Notes: generated by a model not told the origin, from the letters alone. A DNA stretch of 64,000 nucleotides from Oscillospiraceae bacterium (GCA_900768995.1 CAAGEZ010000039.1:62001-126000), one strand, 5' to 3'. Counted from the stretch's first letter, positions 1 through 9,005 are shown. Made by a program: numbers and translations.

Positions 1-66
1 GGACATATTATCACCCCACAAACGGCAAAGAATATTTTGATAACCAGTAAGAAAGGAAGAATAAAA

Positions 67-927
67 ATGAGCGCAGTTTTCGGTCCCGCAGGAAGTGCGG
101 AAAGCTTCAAGGCAATGGGCTACAAAAAGTCCACACAGCTCCCCGAATATCTGAAAAAATTTGACCTCACCCACTTTGAATACCAGTGCGGACAGGGCGT
201 AAGGATATCCGAGGACTCCGCCCGTGAAATAGGAGAAGCCTTCAGAAACGCAGGAATGACCCTCTCCCTCCACGCTCCCTACTTCATCTCCCTCTCGGGC
301 ACAGACGAGGAAAAGCGGCTTAATTCCATAAATTATATCCTAGCCTCCGCCAAAGCCGCAAAGGCAATGGGCGCACAGCGTATCGTTATCCACAGCGGCT
401 CCTGCGCAAAAATATCCCGTGAGGAGGCCCTGGAGCTTGCCAAGGACACAATGAAAAAAGCCCGTGCGGCACTTATCGCCGAAGGGCTTGAGGATATAAT
501 CTGCTGCCCCGAAACAATGGGCAAGGTGAATCAGCTGGGAACACTTGAAGAGGTGATCGAGATATGTAAAATTGACGACACCTTCCTCCCAACCGTGGAT
601 TTCGGACACTTAAATGCCCGTACATTCGGCGGGATAAAGACCAAGCAGGACTATGCGGATATGCTGGATAAGCTTGAAAACGGTCTCGGCATCGAGCGTG
701 CCAGCAAATTCCACAGCCACTTTTCAAAGATAATGTTCACCGAAAAGGGCGGAGAGAAAATGCACCTGACATTCGCCGACAATCAGGGCTATGGACCCGA
801 TTATGAGCCTCTTATGGAGCTTATCGCCGAAAGGGACTGGTCGCCCACATTCATCTGCGAAAGCGCAGGCACCCAGACGGAAGATGCCAGAACAATGCAG
901 GATTATTACAACAGCGTGAGAAAATAA
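67..927 (+). CDS. nfo: Endonuclease IV (AP endonuclease family 2)
   Basis: Predicted 286-residue endonuclease IV, which cuts DNA 5' of abasic sites in base excision repair. It is a TIM barrel with three zinc ions. The expected metal ligands can be read in order: His in LSLHAPYF, His in IVIHSGS, Glu in CPETMG, Asp and His in PTVDFGHLNA, His in FHSHFS and Glu in ICESAG. Length matches the family (about 280 residues). A longer reading frame opens at a TTG at 37, but AAAGGAAG lies about 7 nt before the ATG at 67, so that start is preferred. The gene stands alone and is followed directly by a strong terminator. Confidence 0.93.
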   Translation: MSAVFGPAGSAESFKAMGYKKSTQLPEYLKKFDLTHFEYQCGQGVRISEDSAREIGEAFRNAGMTLSLHAPYFISLSGTDEEKRLNSINYILASAKAAKAMGAQRIVIHSGSCAKISREEALELAKDTMKKARAALIAEGLEDIICCPETMGKVNQLGTLEEVIEICKIDDTFLPTVDFGHLNARTFGGIKTKQDYADMLDKLENGLGIERASKFHSHFSKIMFTEKGGEKMHLTFADNQGYGPDYEPLMELIAERDWSPTFICESAGTQTEDARTMQDYYNSVRK

Positions 928-943
928 GCATATAACTCGTATC

Positions 944-988
944 AAACGGCACATCACTTGTATTTTCACAGGTGATGTGCCGTTTTTT
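944..988 (+). terminator. Rho-independent terminator of nfo
   Basis: A 12-bp perfect stem (ACGGCACATCAC, 946-957, with its complement at 972-983) is followed by a run of T. It lies 17 nt after the nfo stop codon. Confidence 0.9.
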
Positions 989-1026
989 CGGGTAAATTTC
1001 TGCTCTTGCGATAAATAAACCATATT

Positions 1027-1065
1027 GAAAAAAGTGCTGCTCCCCGAACGGAAAACAGCACTCGT
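1027..1065 (-). terminator. Terminator of the decayed MFS gene
   Basis: Read on the minus strand, AGTGCTG and CAGCACT (1056-1062 and 1033-1039) form a 7-bp stem followed by TTTTTT. It sits just after the stop codon of the MFS remnant, so the old transcription unit still has its terminator. Confidence 0.7.
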
Positions 1066-1069
1066 TAAA

Positions 1070-1440
1070 TCAAAGCTCTCTTATGTATTTTATTTGTTCA
1101 AATATAAGGCAGACCACCACTCCCGCAATGTCAAGCACCAAAAACAGCATTGCCGCTCCCGAGCCTTTTCCGTATCCGAAAAGCATATTGAGAAACGGGA
1201 GGGTACTTGTTTCCATAATCGGTTCAAACACCCTGTCAACAAGAAGTCCGCCAATGAAATATCCGAGGGGGATAGTGAAAAACCGGAGCGTGTTCCTTGA
1301 AGAATAAACACGTCACTGCATTTCCGTGGGAACGCTGCTTCTGAAAATGACATCATAATTCGCACTCATCAGCGGGATAACGCTCCAGCCGAGAAATGCA
1401 CCGATGCACCATATGACGGTTATTATAATGTTACTCTATG
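1070..1440 (-). pseudogene. C-terminal remnant of an MFS drug exporter (DHA3 / macrolide-efflux type)
   Basis: On the minus strand one frame reads as the last two transmembrane regions of a DHA3-type major facilitator exporter. It contains SANYDVIFRSSVPTEMQ, then a TGA at 1313-1315, then RVYSSRNTLRFFTIPLGYF and a final hydrophobic helix ending at the TGA at 1070-1072. In intact relatives the position of the internal stop is a conserved Gly (EMQGRV), so GGA to TGA is the simplest change. Upstream the frame can be followed to about 1440, where it hits another stop, and the remaining roughly 300 codons of a normal exporter are absent. I therefore call it a decayed gene. A recoded stop is unlikely because the N-terminal two thirds are missing. 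Confidence 0.75.
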
Positions 1441-1513
1441 CAGTCCGTCATTCCTTGAATAGAGCTGTGCCGGTGCAGATAATCACGTTATCACTCTTCT
1501 GTTTTATTATAAA

Positions 1514-1558
1514 ATATCCCTTGTGCGCTGAAAAATATCAGGCACAAGGGATTTTATT
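1514..1558 (-). terminator. Terminator of glgP
   Basis: Perfect 11-bp stem ATCCCTTGTGC / GCACAAGGGAT (1516-1526 and 1542-1552), flanked by A- and T-rich runs on both sides so it could work in either direction. It lies 13 nt beyond the glgP stop codon. The rest of the 1441-1570 gap holds nothing I recognise. Confidence 0.8.
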
Positions 1559-1570
1559 TTATCCTGTTGA

Positions 1571-3925
1571 TTAAAGCTTCCAAAGCTCCTCTGCGTACTG
1601 TCTTACGGTCCTGTCGGAGGAGAACTTGCCTGCGCTTGCAATGTTCATCCAGCACTTCTTGCTGAATGTGTTTCTGTCCTTGTAATCATAAAGTGCTCTG
1701 AGCTTGGTGTCAACATAGCCCTCAAGGTCGGTGAGGAGGAAGTAGTTGTCGGGTCTGTGCCAGCTTGCGCCGTTGATGAGGGAGTTGAACAGCTCGCCGA
1801 ACATTCCTGTGTCGCCGTCGTTGAATGTACCGTCAACGAGAGTATTGACCACTCTCTTGACACGCTCATTCTTGTAGTAGATCTTCTCCTTGGGGTTGTA
1901 GGTGGGACGGATAACAGCCAGCTCTTCAACTCTTGCGCCGAAGATGTACTCGTTCTCCCAGCCTGCTTCCTCAACTATCTCAACATTTGCGCCGTCATAT
2001 GTGCCGAGGGTAACTGCACCGTTGAGCATAAACTTCATATTGCCTGTGCCCGATGCTTCAAGACCTGCTGTGGATATCTGCTCGGAGATATCTGCTGCGG
2101 GAATGAGCTTCTCTGCATAGGATACATTGTAGTTCTGAACGAAGATGACCTTGAGCTTATCCTTTGTTGCAGGGTCATTGTTGACAAGCTTTGCGATTTC
2201 GTTGATATACTTGATGATGCCCTTTGCTCTGCGGTATGCGGGAGCTGCCTTTGCACCGAAGATGAATGCTGTGGGCTGGAGGTCGGGGAGCTTGCCGTCC
2301 TTTATCCGGAAGTAAAGGTCCATAATGGAGAATGCGTTAAGGAGCTGTCTCTTGTATTCGTGGAGACGCTTTACCTGAATGTCGAATACCCAGTCGGGAG
2401 AAAGGTCGATGCCCTCGTGCTTCTTGATATATTCGCAGAGCTGTACCTTCTTTTCCCTCTTTATCTGCATAAAGCGGTCGATAACGGCTCTGTCATCAAC
2501 ATATCTCTTAAGACCTGCAAGCCTGTCAAGGTCGGTCTCCCAGCCGCCGCCGATCTTCTCGGTGATGAGTGCGGAAAGCTCGGGGTTGCAGAGTCCAAGC
2601 CAGCGGCGGGGTGTGATGCCGTTGGTCTTGTTCTGGAATCTCTCGGGGAATATCTCGTACCAGTCCTTGAGAACGTCCTTCTTGAGTATCTCGGTGTGGA
2701 GAGCCGCAACGCCGTTTGTATGAGAGGAAACAAATATTGCCATTCTCGCCATATGGATAACGCTGCCGTCAACGATGAGCTTGGAGTTTATCTGACCCTC
2801 GTTCTGACCGATGGACTTAAGATACTTCTTAAGATAGTCGTTTATCATAAGGATAATTTCGTAAACAGTGGGGATAACGCTCTTGAAGAGGTCGATGTTC
2901 CATTTTTCAAGTGCCTCACCGAGAACGGTGTGGTTGGTGTAGTTGCAGGTCTTCTGAACGATGTCGAAAGCTTCCTTAAAGGAGAGACCTTCCTTGAACA
3001 TAAATATTCTGATAAGCTCAGGGATAGCCACGGTGGGGTGGGTATCATTGAGCTGGATAGCGTAGCACTCGGAGAAATGAGAGAAATCCTCGCCGTACTT
3101 TGCCTTGTAGCGGCGGATAATATCCTGGATCGAAGCGGATACGAAGAAATACTGCTGCTTAAGTCTCAGTCTTCTGCCCTTGTCTGTGTTGTCGTTGGGA
3201 TAGAGAACATCGTTGATAGCGTCAGCCATAATTTCGCTTTCGGAAGCGCCGATATAATCCTGATTGTCAAATTTCCAGAAATCAAAGCCCTTTATGCTCT
3301 CAGCCTGCCAGAGACGGAGTGTGTTTATTGCCTTTCTTTCAAAGCCGATGATAGGCGTGTCATAGGGAACAGCCTTTACGGTCTGATCTGCAAACTCTAC
3401 GATAACTGCGTCATTATCGGCTCTTACGCTCCAGGCATCTCCGTAGTCGAGCCAGGGATCTGCGGATTCCTGCTGGAAGCCGTTGCCGATAGACTGCTTG
3501 AAAAGTCCGTACTTGTATCTTATGCCGTAGCCGTTGAGGGGGATATCGCAGGCTGCTGCGGAATCGAGGAAGCAGGCTGCAAGTCTGCCGAGACCGCCGT
3601 TGCCGAGAGATGCGTCCTCGATCTCCTCGAGGCAAGAAATGTCGATGCCGTTTTCGGAGAATATCTCCTTGGCGGTGTCAAGAAGTCCTGCGCAGTAGAG
3701 ATTGTTGAAAACAGCTCTTCCCATAAGGAACTCTGCGGAAAGATAATATGCCCTGCGGCGGTTGTTGTGTCTCTCCTCGGTCTCGTTCCAGAGGGGGGTA
3801 ATGTCGCTCATTACAGCTCTTGCGGCTGCATTGTGGAGCTGACGGGGGGTAGCGTGACTGATATCTGTTCTCCCGTCTATCATAAGATTTTCGTTGATCT
3901 TTGAAGTGAACTGTGCCTTATCCAT
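1571..3925 (-). CDS. glgP: Glycogen phosphorylase
   Basis: A 784-residue glycogen/alpha-glucan phosphorylase (GT35). It releases glucose-1-phosphate from alpha-1,4-glucan chains in the cytoplasm using pyridoxal phosphate. The signature EASGTGNMKFMLNG is present with the PLP-binding lysine at about residue 631. The early GNGGLGRLAACFLDS stretch and the KTNGITPRRWL stretch are also typical. Length is slightly below the usual 800-840, as in many Firmicutes enzymes. The ATG follows GGGAGGAAATTCTATTTT. It is a single-gene unit with its own promoter and terminator, and no other glycogen genes are next to it. Because its codon use leaves few stops on the other strand, a 715-codon open frame lies antisense to it. 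I read that frame as spurious. Confidence 0.97.
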   Translation of the reverse strand: MDKAQFTSKINENLMIDGRTDISHATPRQLHNAAARAVMSDITPLWNETEERHNNRRRAYYLSAEFLMGRAVFNNLYCAGLLDTAKEIFSENGIDISCLEEIEDASLGNGGLGRLAACFLDSAAACDIPLNGYGIRYKYGLFKQSIGNGFQQESADPWLDYGDAWSVRADNDAVIVEFADQTVKAVPYDTPIIGFERKAINTLRLWQAESIKGFDFWKFDNQDYIGASESEIMADAINDVLYPNDNTDKGRRLRLKQQYFFVSASIQDIIRRYKAKYGEDFSHFSECYAIQLNDTHPTVAIPELIRIFMFKEGLSFKEAFDIVQKTCNYTNHTVLGEALEKWNIDLFKSVIPTVYEIILMINDYLKKYLKSIGQNEGQINSKLIVDGSVIHMARMAIFVSSHTNGVAALHTEILKKDVLKDWYEIFPERFQNKTNGITPRRWLGLCNPELSALITEKIGGGWETDLDRLAGLKRYVDDRAVIDRFMQIKREKKVQLCEYIKKHEGIDLSPDWVFDIQVKRLHEYKRQLLNAFSIMDLYFRIKDGKLPDLQPTAFIFGAKAAPAYRRAKGIIKYINEIAKLVNNDPATKDKLKVIFVQNYNVSYAEKLIPAADISEQISTAGLEASGTGNMKFMLNGAVTLGTYDGANVEIVEEAGWENEYIFGARVEELAVIRPTYNPKEKIYYKNERVKRVVNTLVDGTFNDGDTGMFGELFNSLINGASWHRPDNYFLLTDLEGYVDTKLRALYDYKDRNTFSKKCWMNIASAGKFSSDRTVRQYAEELWKL

Positions 3926-3996
3926 AAAATAGAATTTCCTCCCAAAATTATTTAAATTGTCCGAAAAATCGGATTTTTCACATACAGAATATATTT

Positions 3997-4025
3997 ATTT
4001 TACCACATTTCCAACTGTAAATCAA
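3997..4025 (-). promoter_or_regulatory. Sigma-A type promoter for glgP
   Basis: Read on the minus strand: TTGATT (4020-4025), 17-nt spacer, TAAAAT (3997-4002), about 70 nt upstream of the glgP start codon. Confidence 0.65.
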
Positions 4026-4140
4026 TAACAATTACAATAATACGGTATTTTTCACAGAATTTTTCCCGACATTATAGTAAATTAGTCAATTATTTTTCCT
4101 ATGCATTACAAAAACTAAATATAAAATTCAGAAAAAACAA

Positions 4141-4169
4141 TTTCTTAAGCTTTGTAGCAATGATATAAT
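4141..4169 (+). promoter_or_regulatory. Extended -10 promoter for the deacylase gene
   Basis: TGaTATAAT (4161-4169) is a consensus extended -10 element. The -35 position (TTTCTT, 4141-4146) is weak, as is common for TGn promoters. It would drive the deacylase and GH113-like genes. Confidence 0.6.
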
Positions 4170-4222
4170 TATATGAATGTTATTCGGTGTTATTCGGAAA
4201 TATTATTTTCGGAGGTATGATT

Positions 4223-4711
4223 ATGGCTGAAACAAAAACAAACGCTATGCGCATTCTCGACAGAGCGAAAATAAAATATGAGGTTCACACCTATCCCCAC
4301 AACGAGGGCGAGGCTGTGGACGGCGAAAACGTGGCTCGGCTCACGGGGCAGGACCCTGTCAAGGTCTACAAAACCCTTGTGACGAGAGGTGTTTCAAACC
4401 CATCAAGGAATTTTTATGTGTTCGTTATCCCCGTGGAAAAGGAGCTTGACCTGAAAAAGGCGGCGAAGTCCGTGGGTGAGAAGTCCGTTGAGATGATACA
4501 CGTTAAGGAAATAAACGGCATTACGGGATATATCCGTGGCGGCTGCTCCCCTGTTGGTATGAAAAAGCAGTTCCTCACCGTTTTTTACAAGGACGTTTCG
4601 GGGCTTGACACGGTGATATTCAGCGGCGGAAAGATAGGTCTCCAGATAGAGGCAAAGCCTGAGGACATAATCGGGCTCATAAATGCAAAAGCTGAGGACA
4701 TATGCTATTAA
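4223..4711 (+). CDS. YbaK/EbsC family aminoacyl-tRNA deacylase
   Basis: A 162-residue protein of the YbaK/EbsC family, trans-acting editing enzymes that hydrolyse mischarged tRNA (Cys-tRNA(Pro) for YbaK). Family features are visible: HTYPHNEG near residue 18, VYKTLVTRG, FVIPVEKELDLKKAAK and the GYIRGGCSPVGMKK loop near residue 110. GGAGG lies 1 nt before an upstream ATG at 4217 but 7 nt before the ATG at 4223, so the second is taken as the start. The next gene begins 18 nt after the stop and is probably cotranscribed, although no functional link is evident. Confidence 0.9.
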   Translation: MAETKTNAMRILDRAKIKYEVHTYPHNEGEAVDGENVARLTGQDPVKVYKTLVTRGVSNPSRNFYVFVIPVEKELDLKKAAKSVGEKSVEMIHVKEINGITGYIRGGCSPVGMKKQFLTVFYKDVSGLDTVIFSGGKIGLQIEAKPEDIIGLINAKAEDICY

Positions 4712-4729
4712 TGAAAGGACAGTTTTAAT

Positions 4730-5713
4730 ATGGAAATAAAGGGATTTACATACGGCTGGGACAGCCACAGAGGAATGCTGGGAACGGACAGCGCAAAGAA
4801 GTCTATCGAAACTATGGCGGCTATGGGCGGCAACTGGGCTGCTCTTGCCTTTGCGGTGACACAGGAAAAATTTTCCTCCACACGCTTTGGCTTCGACTAC
4901 CGCCGCACCGACACCGACAGGGAGATCGAAACTGCCATAAAGCAGCTTAAAGGAAGCGGTCTTAAGGTATGCCTGAAGCCCATTCTCAACTGCGAGGACG
5001 GCACCTGGAGAGCAAACATCACATTCCCCGAAAAGGAATTTCCCGTTTATGACGAGAACGGCAGGCTCAGAAGCTACTGGAACGAATGGTTCTCCTGCTA
5101 CACCGCATTTATCTGCCACTATGCCGAAATTGCGGAATACACGGGCTGCGAAATGCTGTGCATAGGCTGCGAGATGCTTGGAACCGAGCATAAAGCTGAT
5201 ATGTGGCGTGAGCTTATCGCAGAGGTGAGAAAGGTTTATCACGGTCCCCTTGTTTACAATACAAATCACGGCAAGGAGGACAATGTTTCCTGGTTCGATG
5301 CTCTCGATTATATCGGAACATCGGCTTATTATCCCGTTGAAAAGGAGGGAGGCGCATCTGCTGACGAAATGACCGCCGCCTGGGAGCAGCACAAGATCGG
5401 GCTTAAAAAGACTGCGGAAAAATTCGGCAAAAAGATAATCTTTATGGAAATAGGCTGCCGCAGCGCAAGAGGCTGTGCCGCAATGCCCTGGGACTTCGTT
5501 CACCGTGAATATCCCCGTGACGAGGACGAGCAGGCGAATTTCTATGAAAGCGCACTGAGAGCAATGTGGAACGAGCCTTATTTTGCAGGATTTTTCTGGT
5601 GGGACTGGGAGACAAACCTTATGCCCGAGGACAGGATATCCACCGACACAGGCTTCGGCATTCACGGCAAAAAGGCTGAAAAGGTGCTCACAGACTGGTA
5701 CACGAATAAATAA
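4730..5713 (+). CDS. Glycoside hydrolase family 113-like protein (putative beta-mannanase)
   Basis: A 327-residue TIM-barrel protein resembling GH113, whose characterised members are beta-1,4-mannanases. Visible landmarks are an N-terminal GWDSHRGM strand, the likely acid/base Glu in CIGCEML (about residue 150), DALDYIGTSAYYPV, the likely nucleophile Glu in IFMEIGCRSA (about residue 240), and WWDWETN near the C-terminus. No signal peptide is present, so it probably acts in the cytoplasm on imported manno-oligosaccharides. The ATG follows AAAGGA. Family placement is by recognition of motifs, and substrate is inference. Confidence 0.8.
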   Translation: MEIKGFTYGWDSHRGMLGTDSAKKSIETMAAMGGNWAALAFAVTQEKFSSTRFGFDYRRTDTDREIETAIKQLKGSGLKVCLKPILNCEDGTWRANITFPEKEFPVYDENGRLRSYWNEWFSCYTAFICHYAEIAEYTGCEMLCIGCEMLGTEHKADMWRELIAEVRKVYHGPLVYNTNHGKEDNVSWFDALDYIGTSAYYPVEKEGGASADEMTAAWEQHKIGLKKTAEKFGKKIIFMEIGCRSARGCAAMPWDFVHREYPRDEDEQANFYESALRAMWNEPYFAGFFWWDWETNLMPEDRISTDTGFGIHGKKAEKVLTDWYTNK

Positions 5714-5767
5714 AAAAGCAAATTTTAAAATTTCACACAAAACCCCAAAATTATTTATCATAGGCAG

Positions 5768-5796
5768 TAGCCAACGGGCGAAAAATATGGTATAAT
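5768..5796 (+). promoter_or_regulatory. Extended -10 promoter for fhs
   Basis: TGGTATAAT (5788-5796) is an extended -10, 31 nt upstream of the start codon. The -35 position (TAGCCA) is poor. Confidence 0.6.
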
Positions 5797-5827
5797 TAAA
5801 GTAATATTTTTTCTCGGAGGTTTGACT

Positions 5828-7498
5828 ATGCTTTCAGACATTGAAATTGCGCAGCAGGCGCATATGAAAAAGATCACGGAGATTGCCGCATCTCTCGGCA
5901 TTCCCGATGAAGAGATCGAGCCTTACGGTCACTACAAGGCAAAGCTTTCGGAAAAGCTTTTTGCCGATACTGCGGATAAGCCTGACGGAAAGCTTATCCT
6001 CGTTACCGCCATAAACCCCACCCCCGCAGGCGAGGGCAAGACCACTGTTTCGGTGGGTCTCGCAGAGGCTATGGCTAAAATTGGCAAAAAGGCTGTTCTT
6101 GCGCTGAGAGAGCCTTCTCTCGGCCCCGTTTTCGGCATTAAGGGCGGTGCAGCGGGCGGCGGATACGCTCAGGTCGTTCCTATGGAGGACATCAATCTTC
6201 ACTTCACAGGCGATATGCACGCTATCACCGCTGCAAACAATCTTCTCTGTGCACTTCTCGACAACCATATGCAGCAGGGCAACGCTCTTATGATCGACCA
6301 GCGCAGAATTATGATCGACCGCTGCCTTGATATGAACGACAGAGCCCTCAGAAACGTTGTTATCGGTCTGGGCGGAAAGATAAACGGAATTCCCCGTCAG
6401 GACAGCTTCCGCATCACCGTTGCAAGCGAAGTTATGGCTATTCTCTGCCTTGCTTCCGACCTTGATGACCTTAAAAAGAGACTTGGCAATATCCTTATTG
6501 CATACAACACGAGCGGCGAGCCTGTTTATGCCCGTGACCTTGGCGCACAGGGTGCTATGACCGCTCTTCTCAAAGATGCTCTTAAGCCCAATCTCGTTCA
6601 GACTCTTGAAAATAACCCCGTTCTTATGCACGGTGGTCCTTTCGCAAATATCGCTCACGGCTGCAACTCCGTAAGAGCCACAAAGCTTGCTCTTAAGCTC
6701 GGCGATTACTGCATCACCGAGGCTGGCTTCGGCGCTGACCTTGGCGCTGAGAAATTCTGCGACATCAAGTGCCGTTTCGCAGGCATCAAGCCTGACTGTG
6801 CCGTTATCGTCGCAACTATCCGTGCCCTCAAATACAACGGCGGCGTTCCCAAGGCAGAGCTTTCCGCCGAGAATGTTCCCGCTCTTGAAAAGGGTATGAT
6901 AAACCTTGTTACACATATCGAAAATATGCGCAAATTCGGTCTCCCCGTGGTTGTTGCAATAAACCGCTTCGGAACCGATTCCGACGCTGAGATTGCCGCT
7001 GTTGAAAAGCTCTGCGGCGAAATGGGCGTTCCCGTTTCCCTTACAGAGATATTCGCAAAGGGCGGCGAGGGCGGAACTGACCTTGCACGCAAGGTCTGCG
7101 AAACTATCGAAAATCACCCCGCAGACTTCAAGCCCCTTTATGATTCCGAGCTTTCCATCAAGGAAAAGCTGAATGTCATCGCAAAGGAAATTTACCGTGC
7201 TGACGGCGTTATATTCACCGCTCAGGCTGAAAAGGCTCTTGCTGAGATCGAAAAGCTGGGCTTCGGCACTGCTCCCGTTTGCGTGGCAAAGACACAGTAC
7301 AGCCTTTCCGATGACGCTTCAAAGCTTGGCAGACCCGAGGGCTTCTCCATTACCGTCCGTGACGTCAAGCTTTCCGCAGGCGCAGGCTTCGTTGTGGCTC
7401 TCACAGGTGATATTATGATTATGCCCGGTCTCCCAAAGGCTCCAGCAGCTATGAAAATCGACTGCGACGGAGAGGGAAATATCAGCGGACTGTTCTGA
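5828..7498 (+). CDS. fhs: Formate-tetrahydrofolate ligase
   Basis: A 556-residue formyltetrahydrofolate synthetase, which joins formate to tetrahydrofolate using ATP and supplies 10-formyl-THF for purine synthesis or the Wood-Ljungdahl methyl branch. The P-loop PTPAGEGKTT is at residues 65-74. REPSLGPVFGIKGGAAGGGYAQ and the ITEAGFGADLGAEKF segment are characteristic, and length matches the family exactly. GGAGG lies 7 nt before the ATG at 5828. A TTG at 5822 is too close to be used. The gene is monocistronic with an extended -10 promoter. No other Wood-Ljungdahl gene is visible in the window. Confidence 0.97.
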   Translation: MLSDIEIAQQAHMKKITEIAASLGIPDEEIEPYGHYKAKLSEKLFADTADKPDGKLILVTAINPTPAGEGKTTVSVGLAEAMAKIGKKAVLALREPSLGPVFGIKGGAAGGGYAQVVPMEDINLHFTGDMHAITAANNLLCALLDNHMQQGNALMIDQRRIMIDRCLDMNDRALRNVVIGLGGKINGIPRQDSFRITVASEVMAILCLASDLDDLKKRLGNILIAYNTSGEPVYARDLGAQGAMTALLKDALKPNLVQTLENNPVLMHGGPFANIAHGCNSVRATKLALKLGDYCITEAGFGADLGAEKFCDIKCRFAGIKPDCAVIVATIRALKYNGGVPKAELSAENVPALEKGMINLVTHIENMRKFGLPVVVAINRFGTDSDAEIAAVEKLCGEMGVPVSLTEIFAKGGEGGTDLARKVCETIENHPADFKPLYDSELSIKEKLNVIAKEIYRADGVIFTAQAEKALAEIEKLGFGTAPVCVAKTQYSLSDDASKLGRPEGFSITVRDVKLSAGAGFVVALTGDIMIMPGLPKAPAAMKIDCDGEGNISGLF

Positions 7499-7512
7499 TT
7501 TCCCAAACGTTA

Positions 7513-7552
7513 CTAAAAATTAACAAAATAGCTTTATCTGTTTAATTTTTAG
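7513..7552 (+). other. AT-rich inverted repeat between fhs and the receiver gene
   Basis: CTAAAAATTAA (7513-7523) is repeated inverted at 7542-7552 with an 18-nt loop. It could be a weak terminator for fhs or an operator for the following gene. A TATAAT at 7594-7599 lies downstream, without a good -35. Confidence 0.35.
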
Positions 7553-7628
7553 CAAATATAATAAAAATAGAGATGTTTTGCTGTTTCAGTTTATATAATA
7601 ACACAATACTTTAAGGAGAAATAAAGAT

Positions 7629-8000
7629 ATGTCTGTTGAAACTATGAAGGTTCTTATCTGCGATGATTCTATCCTTGCAAGAAAGAAAACCAAAACTGCC
7701 CTTAATCAGCTGGGCATTACTCAGATATTTGAAGCCGCTGACGGCGAGCAGGCCATTGCCGCTTACAAGGAGCATCTGCCCGACATCACCCTTATGGACA
7801 TCGTTATGCCCAAGGTGGACGGCGTTGCCGCTCTTAAGGCCATTCTTGAGGCAAATCCCAAGGCAAAGGTAGTTATGGCTTCCTCCGTGGGCACTCAGGA
7901 AAACCTTAAGGAAGCTATCAAGGCAGGCGCATTCGATTTTCTCCAGAAGCCCATTTCCGAGGAGCAGATCAAGACTCTTATCAGCAAGGCTGCAAGATAA
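7629..8000 (+). CDS. Stand-alone CheY-like response regulator
   Basis: A 123-residue receiver domain with no output domain. The acidic pair Asp12-Asp13, phospho-acceptor Asp57 (LMDIVMPKVDG), Ser85 (VVMASS) and Lys107 (QKPIS) are all in place, so it should be phosphorylated. The sequence is close to CheY of Firmicutes. The ATG follows AAGGAGAAATAAAGAT. It is followed 40 nt later by a CheX-like gene, which suggests a receiver plus dedicated phosphatase pair. No kinase, receptor or flagellar gene is nearby. Confidence 0.93.
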   Translation: MSVETMKVLICDDSILARKKTKTALNQLGITQIFEAADGEQAIAAYKEHLPDITLMDIVMPKVDGVAALKAILEANPKAKVVMASSVGTQENLKEAIKAGAFDFLQKPISEEQIKTLISKAAR

Positions 8001-8040
8001 ACAAATGCCGCATTAAAAGCGAAAGGAATGAATAAACCTT

Positions 8041-8916
8041 ATGTTTACCCAATTTTTCGGAAACTATCTTTTAAATAAAGGTCTTGTTGACACAAAACAG
8101 CTTTCTGACGCTCTCGCAGTTCAGAAGCAGACCCGTCCGAGACTCGGCGTTCTCGCTATAAATGCAGGCTATATGACTGCTGAACAGGTGGATAAGGTCC
8201 ACGAGGAGCAGCAGCGTGTGGATAAGAGAATAGGTGATATTGCCTGTGATATGGGCTTTCTTACCCACGAGCAGGTGGAAGAGCTCCTCAGCTCTCAGGG
8301 TGCGGCTCATCTCCAGCTGGGTCAGGCTCTCGTTAATTCGGGTGCTATGACAAATGCTGAATTTGCAGACGCTCTCAACAGCTACAAAAAGGAAAACAGC
8401 CTTAATGATGTTGATTTCAGCGAGGGCAGCGGCGAAAAAATCGACGGGATAATCAGAAAGTTCTACAGCTTCAATGCTGATGACACAGGTGCTTATCTCA
8501 CCGAATACATAGCTCTGCTTTTCAAGAATATTATCCGTTTCATCGGCGATGATTTCACTCCTCTTGCCCCCAAAACGGTTTCCGAGATAAAGCCTGAGCT
8601 TGCGGCTGTACAGAAGATCACAGGTGCTTTCAACTGCACCACTGCGGTAAGCGGCGGCGAAAAGGCATACCTCGGCTTCGCTTCACGCTATGCAGGCGAG
8701 GAGCTTACCGAGCTTGATGAAATGGCTCACGCTTCCTGCGGAGAGTTTCTTAACCTCCACAATGGTCTTTTCACCGTAAATGTTTCCAACGAAATGAACA
8801 CGGAGCTGAAGCTTATGCCTCAGGATTATCTTAAAAATGATACTCTTTCGGGCAATATTTTTGAGATCCCTCTCGTGTTCCCATTCGGAACTGTTTCATT
8901 TATGGCTGTGCTTTAA
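8041..8916 (+). CDS. CheX-type phosphatase with N-terminal MshEN/GspE-N-like repeats
   Basis: A 291-residue two-part protein. Residues 1-120 contain three repeats of the pattern LGxxAxxxGxxTxEQV, as in GspE-N/MshEN regions that in other proteins bind cyclic di-GMP or mediate assembly. Residues about 145-291 resemble the CheC/CheX fold (ITGAFNCTTAVSGGEKAYLGFASRYAGE, then HASCGEFLNLHNGLFT with the E..N pair typical of these CheY-P phosphatases). It probably dephosphorylates the receiver encoded just upstream. The ATG follows GAAAGGAATGAATAAACCTT. The repeat assignment is tentative and the CheX part is better supported. Confidence 0.75.
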   Translation: MFTQFFGNYLLNKGLVDTKQLSDALAVQKQTRPRLGVLAINAGYMTAEQVDKVHEEQQRVDKRIGDIACDMGFLTHEQVEELLSSQGAAHLQLGQALVNSGAMTNAEFADALNSYKKENSLNDVDFSEGSGEKIDGIIRKFYSFNADDTGAYLTEYIALLFKNIIRFIGDDFTPLAPKTVSEIKPELAAVQKITGAFNCTTAVSGGEKAYLGFASRYAGEELTELDEMAHASCGEFLNLHNGLFTVNVSNEMNTELKLMPQDYLKNDTLSGNIFEIPLVFPFGTVSFMAVL

Positions 8917-8929
8917 ACATAAACTCTTT

Positions 8930-8985
8930 ACAGCCGCCGTCGGGGTATTGATATTTTTATCTGTCCCCTTTGGCGGCTGTTTTTC
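8930..8985 (+). terminator. Terminator after the CheX-like gene
   Basis: Outer stem ACAGCCGCC / GGCGGCTGT (8930-8938 and 8972-8980) with an inner GGGG/CCCC stem and TTTT after. It separates the signalling pair from the lipid kinase gene. Confidence 0.75.
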
Positions 8986-9005
8986 TATAATGAAGGAGTA
9001 TTCAA

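Noticed and set aside
1025..1307. Two plus-strand frames of 74-91 codons
   Set aside because: They are shadows of the decayed MFS exporter read on the minus strand.
1757..3904. 715-codon open frame on the strand opposite glgP
   Set aside because: It exists because the glgP codons rarely give stop codons in reverse. It has no ribosome-binding site and the product is a Cys/Val/Leu-rich string without family features. The same holds for long frames opposite fhs (5834-7117), the deacylase and GH113-like genes (4403-5761), obgE (26415-27326) and yebC (28884-29639).
8985..8991. TATAAT just before the lipid kinase gene as a -10 box
   Set aside because: It overlaps the end of the terminator T-run and is only a few nt from the ribosome-binding site, too close to give a usable leader.
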